From positions 1 to 8,275 of the forward strand of contig JAJUIM010000072.1 of the NCBI GenBank assembly GCA_029267645.1: DNA of 8,275 bases, written 5' to 3'. The notes beneath the pieces are model-generated. The model saw only the letters and a program-made list of their open reading frames with translations, did not search any database and had not been told where the DNA came from. The DNA comes from Microbacterium sp. (lineage in GTDB: Bacteria > Actinomycetota > Actinomycetes > Actinomycetales > Microbacteriaceae). Shown here in pieces: positions 1 to 4,865 of this stretch. A program made the position numbers and the translations under genes. Positions within the stretch are counted from its first letter, which is position 1. Each line of letters starts with the position of its first letter.

Positions 1-138
1 GAGGTCGAAGCGCTCGCTCGCGATCGCCCCGGTCGCCGACAGCGACGTGCGCGACATGATCGCCGCGAGATACGCGACGCACGCCACGAGCCACACGGCA
101 CCGCGAAGCCACGAGGGAGGGTTTCGGAGGCGCGCCAT
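1..138 (-). CDS. MFS transporter, N-terminal fragment (runs off the left edge)
   Basis: Only the first 46 codons are in the window. The ATG is at 138-136 and the frame is open to base 1. The peptide has a short basic start (MARLRNPPSWLRG), a hydrophobic first helix at about residues 14-29, then MSRTSLSATGAIASERFDL. This matches the start of many actinobacterial major facilitator transporters, where helix 1 is followed by an (N/H)RTSLGVAG...A.ERF motif, so a membrane transporter is likely. The substrate cannot be told. The start lies 13 bp after the FUSC stop on the same strand, so the two are probably co-transcribed. No clear Shine-Dalgarno precedes the ATG, which fits reinitiation after the upstream gene. 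Confidence 0.7.
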   Translation of the reverse strand, partial: MARLRNPPSWLRGAVWLVACVAYLAAIMSRTSLSATGAIASERFDL

Positions 139-151
139 GTCACGTTCGAGT

Positions 152-1285
152 CTACGCCCGGCCTCCCGCGCGCCCCGATGAGGCGGTCTCGTCGCGCTCG
201 GGCAGGAGGCGCAGGATCCGGTTGAGGTGCATCGCGGTGTGCCCCGCGGGGCCCACCGCGTCGCCGTCTTCGGCGCCCAGCCTGCCCGCCTCGCGGATCA
301 GTTCGTCGACCTCGCGCCGCGCGTCCTCGCGCGCCTCCGCCACCTCGTCCGCGTCGTGGCCGGCGGCCCGGATCGCTCGGGCGACGGCGCGGCACGCGGC
401 GCTGAGTGCGGGCCCGAGCCGCTCGTCGAGCGGGAACGACCACGGCTGCTGCGTGAGCGCGTCGGTCAGCGTGCCCGAGATGTCGCGCACGTGGAAGACC
501 ATGGTGCTGAGCGCCTCCCACTCGTCGCGGTCGACGCGGGCACGGCGCCCGCGCGCCCGCGGGTTGGCACGGCGGCTCTCCTCGGCCTCGGCGACCGTGC
601 GCCCCACGTCGCGCGCGGTGTCGGCGAGCGCGTCGGCGCGGCGCTTCCAGTCGGCGTCGTCGCCGGGACCCTCCTCGATCGCGCCGGCGAGGTCTTCCAG
701 GTGACCCGCGAGGTCCTCGCGGAACGCACCGATGCGAGCTCGCGCCTCGTCGCCGAACGGCGCGGGCGCGATCACGACGTTGACGACGAGGCCGATCGCG
801 ACGCCGACGCCCATCTGCACGAGGTAGCCGAGCGAGTACGCCTCGGGGTCGGATCCGCCGATCATGAGCACGAGCAGCGCCGCCATCGGCACGTACTCGC
901 GCCCCGCCGCGAACCACCCCGTGCCCGAGAGCAGGACCGCCGCGGCCGCGACGATCGGCAGCGTCCACCACGTCGGCCCCGCCGTGAGGATGAGGACCGT
1001 CGCAAGGCCGATGCCGACCGCGAGGCCGAGGATCGTCTGCACGGCCGTGCGCACGGATCCGATGACCGTCGGGTAAATGCTCACGAGCGCGCCGAGCGGC
1101 GCGTAGTACGGATACTCGTCGGTCACGCCGGGCATATGCGGCGCGACGGCCCACGCGAGGCCCACCGCGAGCGCCGTCTTGGCCGCAAGCATGAGCCGCG
1201 TGCGCGCCGTCGCCGCGCGCAGCGACGAGGCGACGCGGCCGCCGGCCCGGCGGATCCGCCCCTGTGAGGTCGTCGACGAGGTCAC
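152..1285 (-). CDS. FUSC family (aromatic acid exporter-like) inner membrane protein
   Basis: A 377-aa protein with about six hydrophobic segments in residues 31-175, followed by a soluble, charged, largely helical C-terminal half (about 178-365). The stretch YYAPLGALVSIYPTVIGSVRT (about 60-80) followed by a Gly-rich helix (QTILGLAVGIGLATVLIL) is the signature of the FUSC/ArAE fold, in which the membrane half is linked to efflux of aromatic acids or other small molecules. The start is GTG at 1285-1283, preceded by AGGAG at 1295-1291 with 5-nt spacing. It lies downstream of DUF4097-padR and just upstream of an MFS gene on the same strand, which suggests a small efflux operon. A weak -10-like TAACCT sits at 1330-1325, with no good -35. 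Family is confident; substrate unknown. Confidence 0.82.
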   Translation of the reverse strand: MTSSTTSQGRIRRAGGRVASSLRAATARTRLMLAAKTALAVGLAWAVAPHMPGVTDEYPYYAPLGALVSIYPTVIGSVRTAVQTILGLAVGIGLATVLILTAGPTWWTLPIVAAAAVLLSGTGWFAAGREYVPMAALLVLMIGGSDPEAYSLGYLVQMGVGVAIGLVVNVVIAPAPFGDEARARIGAFREDLAGHLEDLAGAIEEGPGDDADWKRRADALADTARDVGRTVAEAEESRRANPRARGRRARVDRDEWEALSTMVFHVRDISGTLTDALTQQPWSFPLDERLGPALSAACRAVARAIRAAGHDADEVAEAREDARREVDELIREAGRLGAEDGDAVGPAGHTAMHLNRILRLLPERDETASSGRAGGRA

Positions 1286-1390
1286 GAGCGCTCCTGTCCC
1301 GCCCGCCCCTCGGCGGACGAGCGCAGGTTACGTCGCGGCCTCCCGCTCTCCCTCACCCCTTGTCCGGGCCGCCTCGTGCTGGTATCGCCC

Positions 1391-1414
1391 GCCCGCCGCG
1401 CGGCCGCGGCGGGC
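1391..1414 (-). terminator. GC hairpin after padR, probable terminator
   Basis: A perfect 9-bp inverted repeat (GCCCGCCGC at 1391-1399, GCGGCGGGC at 1406-1414) with a 6-base loop begins 9 bases after the PadR stop codon. There is no U-tract, as is common for proposed terminators in high-GC actinobacteria. It separates the DUF4097-padR unit from FUSC-MFS; the rest of the 137-bp gap (1286-1422) holds only the FUSC ribosome binding site and a weak -10-like hexamer. Confidence 0.5.
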
Positions 1415-1422
1415 TGGACGCA

Positions 1423-2019
1423 TCACCGCAGCGCCGAGCGCAGGCGCGACGCCGCGAGATCGAGGTCGCGCTGCAGCGCGTCGATCGTCTCGTCGTCGAG
1501 GGAACCGCCGCGCGCGACGTGCGTGCGCAGGTCGGCGCGGACGGTGCCGCGGAACGCCGACACGACGGCCTCGGCGCGCGCGAGGCGGGCGCGCGCGGTG
1601 ACGCGCGGATCCTCTTCCTTCGGCGCCTCCTCGGCGGGCGCGCTGCCTGCCGCGGCGAGGTCGGCGCGCATGCTCTTCATGGCCTCGCGCACGTTCTGTC
1701 GCACGCCGTCGGCGATGAGGCGCACCGAGTCGGAGAGGCCCTCGTCGATGCCGTCGATCTCGTCGGCGCGGCGGCGGACCTCGTCACGGCCCGCGTCGGT
1801 GACCTCGTACACGGCCGTGCGCCCCTCGGGCGTCTTCACGACGAGCCCCTCCTCCTCGAGCTTCGCGAGGCGGGGGTAGATCGTGCCGGCGCTCGGCGTG
1901 TACGTGCCGCCCGTGCGTTCCGACAGCGCCTGCATGATGCCGTAGCCATGCAGCGGCTTCTCGCTCAGCAGGTTCAGCAGGTACAGGCGCAGGTCGCCGT
2001 GGCTGAAGACCGCGGCCAT
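1423..2019 (-). CDS. PadR family transcriptional regulator
   Basis: A 198-aa DNA-binding protein. Residues about 8-85 form the PadR winged helix: LLNLLSEKPLHGYGIMQALSE (helices 1-2), then PSAGTIYPRLAKLEEEGLV (recognition helix and turn, about 42-60), then the wing and YEVTDAGR (71-78). Residues 86-198 are charged and helical, with an Ala/Glu/Pro-rich linker (about 124-138), probably a dimerisation or effector region. The ATG (2019-2017) shares one base with the TGA of the DUF4097 gene (TGATG), so translation is probably coupled. The DUF4097-PadR pairing is recurrent in actinobacteria. PadR proteins are usually repressors that bind inverted repeats in their own promoter; candidates lie at 2897-2932. 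The ligand is unknown. Confidence 0.9.
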   Translation of the reverse strand: MAAVFSHGDLRLYLLNLLSEKPLHGYGIMQALSERTGGTYTPSAGTIYPRLAKLEEEGLVVKTPEGRTAVYEVTDAGRDEVRRRADEIDGIDEGLSDSVRLIADGVRQNVREAMKSMRADLAAAGSAPAEEAPKEEDPRVTARARLARAEAVVSAFRGTVRADLRTHVARGGSLDDETIDALQRDLDLAASRLRSALR

Positions 2020-2879
2020 CAGGCCGTCCCCGTCCCTGCGCCGGGCCACTCGACCTCGGCGTCCACCGCGGCAGCGGGGGCGCCGCCGCCTCGCCGGACC
2101 ACCGTGACGTCGCCGCTCACGGAGTTCGCGCGCACGTCGACGAACATGCCCGAGAGCGCGCCGATGTGGCCCGAGTAGTTCTTCGAGCGCGCGACGCCGT
2201 CGACCTGCACGCGGCCGCTGATCGTGTGCACGCTGTAGTTCGCGGGGTACTCGTCGTCGAGGCGCAGCGAGAGCGCGCCCGACACGGCGTTGAGCGACAC
2301 CTCCTGCAGGCTGCCCTCGGCGTCGAGGAAGACGGATCCCGACACCGTGTTGACGTCGGCCTTCGTCACCTCGCCCGCGACGGCGACATCGCCCGAGACG
2401 ATGTCGGACGAGAACGCCCCCTCGAGCCCGCGCACCTGCACGTCGCCCGAGACGGCGTGCGTGTTGAGGTCGCCCGTGAGGCCGTCGACGAGCACGTCGC
2501 CCGAGACCGTGTTGATCGTCGCGTCGGCCGCGAGGCCCGCCACGAGGGCGCCCGCGCTCACGACGCCGAGCGAGAGCGCCGTCGCGCGCGGCACGGCGAC
2601 GCTGATCTCGGCGCGCGGCCCCGAGGATCCGAGGTGCCCGAACGCCTGGATGAAGTTGTCCCACCGCACCTGCGGGTGGTCGATCTCGAGCAGATCGCCC
2701 TTCACCTCGATGCGCAGCTCCTTGACCGCGACGCTGTGCACCTCGACGCGCACGTGCGCCTCGTCGTGCCCGATGACGTCGATCTGGCCGCCGACGAGCG
2801 CAGCCTTCAGACGCGCGACGTCGGCGACGTCGATGACCCGGGTCTCCCCGGGCTGGATGACCCACTTCTCTTCCGCCAT
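2019..2879 (-). CDS. DUF4097 family beta-solenoid protein
   Basis: A 286-aa protein. Residues 1-100 form a head made of short beta strands. Residues about 105-260 hold a repeated xVSGDVxVxGL unit: V/I/L-SG motifs begin at residues 125, 143, 161, 179, 199, 220, 242 and 254, and a degenerate copy (VSAGALVAGL) at 107. The first five copies are exactly 18 residues apart, typical of the right-handed beta-solenoid predicted for DUF4097 (adhesin-like) proteins. There is no signal peptide or membrane helix, so it is probably cytoplasmic. Start: ATG at 2879-2877 with a purine-rich GAGGGAG just upstream. The gene overlaps padR by one base. The biochemical role of the family is unknown; a link to envelope stress sensing is often supposed. 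A longer in-frame ORF running up to 3827 opposite merR is a shadow. Confidence 0.87.
   Translation of the reverse strand: MAEEKWVIQPGETRVIDVADVARLKAALVGGQIDVIGHDEAHVRVEVHSVAVKELRIEVKGDLLEIDHPQVRWDNFIQAFGHLGSSGPRAEISVAVPRATALSLGVVSAGALVAGLAADATINTVSGDVLVDGLTGDLNTHAVSGDVQVRGLEGAFSSDIVSGDVAVAGEVTKADVNTVSGSVFLDAEGSLQEVSLNAVSGALSLRLDDEYPANYSVHTISGRVQVDGVARSKNYSGHIGALSGMFVDVRANSVSGDVTVVRRGGGAPAAAVDAEVEWPGAGTGTA
2125..2562 (-). repeat. Degenerate 54-bp tandem repeat inside the DUF4097 gene
   Basis: The plus-strand words cgcccgagac or close variants recur around 2390, 2447 and 2500, matching the coding repeats of the VSGDV unit (18 codons = 54 bp). The period is kept in the protein and only partly in the DNA, so this is an old protein repeat, not a recent DNA duplication. 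The boundaries given are approximate. Confidence 0.5.
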
Positions 2880-2896
2880 GTCTCCCTCTCCCCTTC

Positions 2897-2932
2897 TCGA
2901 GATATAACTCGATTGAAACACGATGTATCGCG
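2897..2932 (-). promoter_or_regulatory. DUF4097-padR promoter with two candidate operators
   Basis: This is the AT-richest part of the divergent region. Reading the minus strand, a -10-like TTATAT/TATATC lies at 2907-2901 and a weak -35-like GATACA at 2929-2924. Two inverted repeats overlap them: TCGAG-N6-CTCGA (2897-2912) covers the -10, and CACGATGTATCGCG (2919-2932; core CGAT-N2-ATCG at 2921-2930) covers the -35. The position suits a repressor such as the PadR protein. The second repeat recurs at 4810-4823. The promoter elements are by eye. Confidence 0.5.
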
Positions 2933-2971
2933 AATGTCCGTATGGCACAGGATTCTCACAGCGAAACGGCG

Positions 2972-3002
2972 TTGACCTTGACGCGACGTCAACTTCTAAC
3001 GT
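2972..3002 (+). promoter_or_regulatory. merR promoter with 19-bp spacer and inverted-repeat operator
   Basis: A -35 TTGACC (2972-2977) and a -10 TAACGT (2997-3002) are separated by 19 bp, the long spacer typical of MerR-activated promoters. Inside it lies a perfect inverted repeat TTGACG-CGA-CGTCAA (2978-2992). A start site near 3009 would give a leader of about 20 nt with AGAGAGGA (3017-3024) before the ATG. The layout strongly suggests that the regulator activates its own operon. Confidence 0.68.
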
Positions 3003-3029
3003 GGAACGCGTCAGACAGAGAGGAACGTG

Positions 3030-3803
3030 ATGCACGACATGTCGATCCAGCAGGTCGCACGTCTGACGGGCACGACCAGCCGCACGCTGCGCCACTACGA
3101 CCAGATCGGCCTGCTGCGCCCGTCGCGCACGGGCGGCAACGGCTACCGCAGGTACGGCTCGGCCGAGCTCGTGCGCCTGCAGCGCATCCTGCTGCTCCGC
3201 GAGCTCGGGCTCGGGCTCGACCGCATCGGCGACGTCCTGCGGCACGAGGCCGATGAGGCCGCGGCGCTGCGCACGCACCTCGGCTGGCTGCACACGGAAC
3301 GCGACCGCATCGACCGCCAGATCCGCGCGGTCGAGCACACGGTCGCACGCATCGAAGAAGGAGAGGACCCCATGAGCGAGACGATGTTCGACGGCTTCGA
3401 CCACACGAAGCACCGCGAGGAGGTCGAGCGCCGCTGGGGCGCGGAGGCCTACCGCCGAAGCGACGCCTGGTGGCGCGGGCTCGGCGACGACGAGCGGGCC
3501 GAGCTGCAGCGCACGACGCAGCAGCTCGCCGACGACTGGGCCGCAGCGGCCCGCGCGGGCGCGGATCCCGGATCCGCCGAGGCGCAGGCGCTCGCCGAGC
3601 GCCACGTCGCGTGGCTGCGCAGCATGCGCGGCACGCCCGCCGACGACCCCGCCCGGATCCCCGCGTACGTGCGCGGCCTCGGCGACATGTACGTCGCGGA
3701 TCCGCGCTTCGGCGCGAACTACGGCGGCGCCGGGGGCGCGACGTTCGTGCGCGACGCGCTGCACGCCTGGGCCGACGCCCACGAGCGGAGGCGACGGGAG
3801 TAA
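3030..3803 (+). CDS. MerR family regulator with TipAS-like ligand-binding domain
   Basis: A 257-aa protein. Residues 4-70 form the MerR winged helix-turn-helix (SIQQVARLTGTTSRTLRHYDQIGLLRPSR, then GYRRYGSAELVRLQ). Residues about 75-112 form the dimerisation coiled coil. Residues about 119-250 resemble the TipAS drug-recognition domain (MFDGFDHTKHREEVERRWG, then GLGDMYVADPRFGANYGGAGGATFVRDALHAW). TipAL-type proteins bind bulky toxic ligands and untwist a 19-bp-spaced promoter to switch on their own operon. I chose ATG 3030 because AGAGAGGA (3017-3024) is 5 nt away; the GTG at 3027 is too close. An internal ATG at 3372 (residue 115) with its own Shine-Dalgarno could give a 143-aa short form. 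The protein contains no cysteine at all, unlike TipAL. It is followed after 38 bp by the HdeD-like gene, a likely co-transcribed target. Confidence 0.87.
   Translation: MHDMSIQQVARLTGTTSRTLRHYDQIGLLRPSRTGGNGYRRYGSAELVRLQRILLLRELGLGLDRIGDVLRHEADEAAALRTHLGWLHTERDRIDRQIRAVEHTVARIEEGEDPMSETMFDGFDHTKHREEVERRWGAEAYRRSDAWWRGLGDDERAELQRTTQQLADDWAAAARAGADPGSAEAQALAERHVAWLRSMRGTPADDPARIPAYVRGLGDMYVADPRFGANYGGAGGATFVRDALHAWADAHERRRRE
3358..3374 (+). promoter_or_regulatory. Internal ribosome binding site and ATG for a TipAS-like short form
   Basis: AAGGAG (3358-3363) lies 8 nt before an in-frame ATG (3372-3374), a better Shine-Dalgarno than that of the full gene. Translation from here gives the ligand domain alone, 143 aa, ending at 3803. 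Streptomyces lividans tipA makes TipAL and TipAS (about 144 aa) by the same in-frame arrangement. Whether it is used here is inference. Confidence 0.55.
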
Positions 3804-3841
3804 CGTCATCCCCAGAAGCCCCATCACCCCCGGGAGGCATC

Positions 3842-4420
3842 ATGACATCCGACACGCGCCCCGACTTCGGCCTCCGCCAGAGCCTGCGCACCGTCATCCT
3901 CGTGAGCGGCATCGTTTCGCTCGTCTTCGGCCTGGTCGTGCTGATCTGGCCCGTCAAGTCGGCGGTCGCGGTGACGATCCTCATCGCGATCTACGCCATC
4001 ATCGGCGGCCTGCTCGACCTCGCGTACGGCATCTTCTCGCGCGGCACAGGCGGGTGGACGAGAGCGGGGCTCATCGTGCTCGGCCTCGTGTTCCTCGCGG
4101 CGGGCGTGCTCGCGTTCGGCAACCTCGGCGGCACGACCGTCGTGCTCGCCGTCATGGTCACGACCTTCATCGGCATCGCGTGGATCATCGACGGTGCCGT
4201 GGCGCTGTTCTCGCTCGGCATGCGCGACTCGGCGTTCCCGGGCAGCCAGCGCTCGCACAAGGGCTGGACAATCTTCTACGGCATCGTCGGGATCCTCGCG
4301 GGCGTCTTCGTGCTCATCTCGCCGCTGCTCACGGCCGTGTGGCTGTGGATCTTCCTCGGCGCGTCGCTGCTCGTGCTCGGCATCACGGGCATCGTTCGCG
4401 CCGCGACGCTCGACAAGTAG
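3842..4420 (+). CDS. HdeD family (DUF308) six-helix membrane protein
   Basis: A 192-aa, very hydrophobic protein with six predicted membrane helices (about residues 16-36, 41-63, 75-92, 98-125, 141-160, 163-186) arranged as three similar hairpins, as in HdeD/DUF308 proteins. Typical features are the FGLVVLIWPVKSA turn after helix 1, the AIIGGLLDLAYGI helix, and LISPLLTAVWLWIFLGASLLVLGITGI at the end. E. coli HdeD is linked to acid resistance; the role in actinobacteria is unclear. The ATG at 3842 has GGGAGG (3832-3837) 4 nt upstream; longer ORF extensions inside merR are shadows. It follows merR on the same strand after 38 bp, so it is probably induced with it. Its stop lies 1 bp from the stop of the convergent PGPGW gene. 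Confidence 0.86.
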   Translation: MTSDTRPDFGLRQSLRTVILVSGIVSLVFGLVVLIWPVKSAVAVTILIAIYAIIGGLLDLAYGIFSRGTGGWTRAGLIVLGLVFLAAGVLAFGNLGGTTVVLAVMVTTFIGIAWIIDGAVALFSLGMRDSAFPGSQRSHKGWTIFYGIVGILAGVFVLISPLLTAVWLWIFLGASLLVLGITGIVRAATLDK

Positions 4421-4421
4421 T

Positions 4422-4796
4422 TCAGGCCCGCGCCGCGCGCGTCGGCGCCCTGCGGGCGCGACGCGCGCGCCACCACACCCAGAAGCGGTCGAGCTGGCGC
4501 TTCAGCCAGTGCGCGAGTCGCTTGGCCCACCCGAACTCGGTCGCGAGCAGCGCGAGCCCCGCGAAGACGACGAGCCAGCCCGGGCCGGGCAGCGGCACGA
4601 GCACGAGCCCGCCGATCGCGAGCACGCCGCCGATCGTGCCGACGACGGCCTGGTAGCTCACCTCGACGAGGCGGTTGCGGCCGATCGCGCGACGCACGGC
4701 GCGGAATCCGCGCACGAACACGTTCGGGCGATCCGCATCGTCAGCGGTTTCGGGCTGCGGCGGGATCGAGACCACCTGGATCGCGTCGTTCGACAT
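4422..4796 (-). CDS. PGPGW domain (TIGR02611-like) small membrane protein
   Basis: A 124-aa protein with a polar N-terminus (1-42), a hydrophobic hairpin (about 48-68 and 74-88) joined by the tight turn VPLPGPGW (67-74), and a strongly basic tail rich in Arg/Trp and Ala (94-124). The LPGPGW turn between two helices is the hallmark of actinobacterial TIGR02611/PGPGW proteins, whose function is unknown. Start: ATG at 4796-4794. There is no Shine-Dalgarno, but a -10-like TAGTGT (4808-4803) lies 6 nt upstream, suggesting a leaderless or nearly leaderless mRNA. A second ATG at 4800 is out of frame. A palindrome at 4810-4823 shared with the DUF4097-padR promoter suggests common control. Confidence 0.84.
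   Translation of the reverse strand: MSNDAIQVVSIPPQPETADDADRPNVFVRGFRAVRRAIGRNRLVEVSYQAVVGTIGGVLAIGGLVLVPLPGPGWLVVFAGLALLATEFGWAKRLAHWLKRQLDRFWVWWRARRARRAPTRAARA
4435..4468 (+). terminator. Long GC hairpin at the convergent gene ends, inside the PGPGW coding sequence
   Basis: GCGCGCGTC-G-GCGCCC (4435-4450) pairs with GGGCGCGACGCGCGC (4454-4468) to give 15 base pairs with one bulged G (4444) and a 3-base loop. It starts 15 bases after the HdeD stop and lies within the Arg-rich tail codons of the opposing gene. It could end the HdeD transcript. There is no U-tract. Confidence 0.42.
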
Positions 4797-4802
4797 GCAT
4801 CG

Positions 4803-4823
4803 ACACTAACGCGATACATCGCG
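4803..4823 (-). promoter_or_regulatory. Promoter of the PGPGW gene with palindromic operator
   Basis: On the minus strand a -10-like TAGTGT (4808-4803) lies just before the start codon. Immediately upstream is CGCGATACATCGCG (4810-4823), with 6-bp arms and a 2-base centre. No convincing -35 is seen. The palindrome matches 13 of 14 bases of the site at 2919-2932. Confidence 0.45.
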
Positions 4824-4832
4824 ATCAGGCAG

Positions 4833-4854
4833 GGGGTTACCCCGAGAGTTCTCG
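4833..4854 (-). terminator. Two small hairpins after purF, possible weak terminator
   Basis: GGGG-TTA-CCCC (4833-4843) and CGAGA-GT-TCTCG (4843-4854) lie 12 to 35 bases after the purF stop, sharing one base. Each stem is only 4-5 bp and there is no U-tract, so termination is uncertain. The same spacer also carries the upstream part of the PGPGW promoter. Confidence 0.22.
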
Positions 4855-4865
4855 ATCGATCGGAT

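Noticed and set aside
227..1267. 346-codon plus-strand frame opposite the FUSC gene
   Set aside because: Arg/Asp/His/Val-rich antisense shadow. The minus-strand frame has membrane helices, a ribosome binding site and a recognisable family.
1380..1390. GTATCGC half-site upstream of FUSC, resembling the shared 14-bp motif
   Set aside because: Only seven bases match and the other arm is missing, so it is not better than chance.
2380..2520. Recurrent cgcccgagac words that could be taken for a DNA repeat array
   Set aside because: They are codons of the repeated VSGDV protein unit; spacing follows the protein period and the DNA between them differs, so it is not a CRISPR or mobile repeat.
1423..2865. 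Long minus-strand frame that would fuse PadR to about 280 upstream residues
   Set aside because: The upstream part is the wrong frame of the DUF4097 gene, and the real PadR start is the coupled ATG at 2019.
2019..3827. Continuous minus-strand frame suggesting a 602-aa DUF4097 fusion
   Set aside because: The part above 2879 is antisense to merR and crosses the divergent promoters. ATG 2879 has a good Shine-Dalgarno and gives the normal DUF4097 start.
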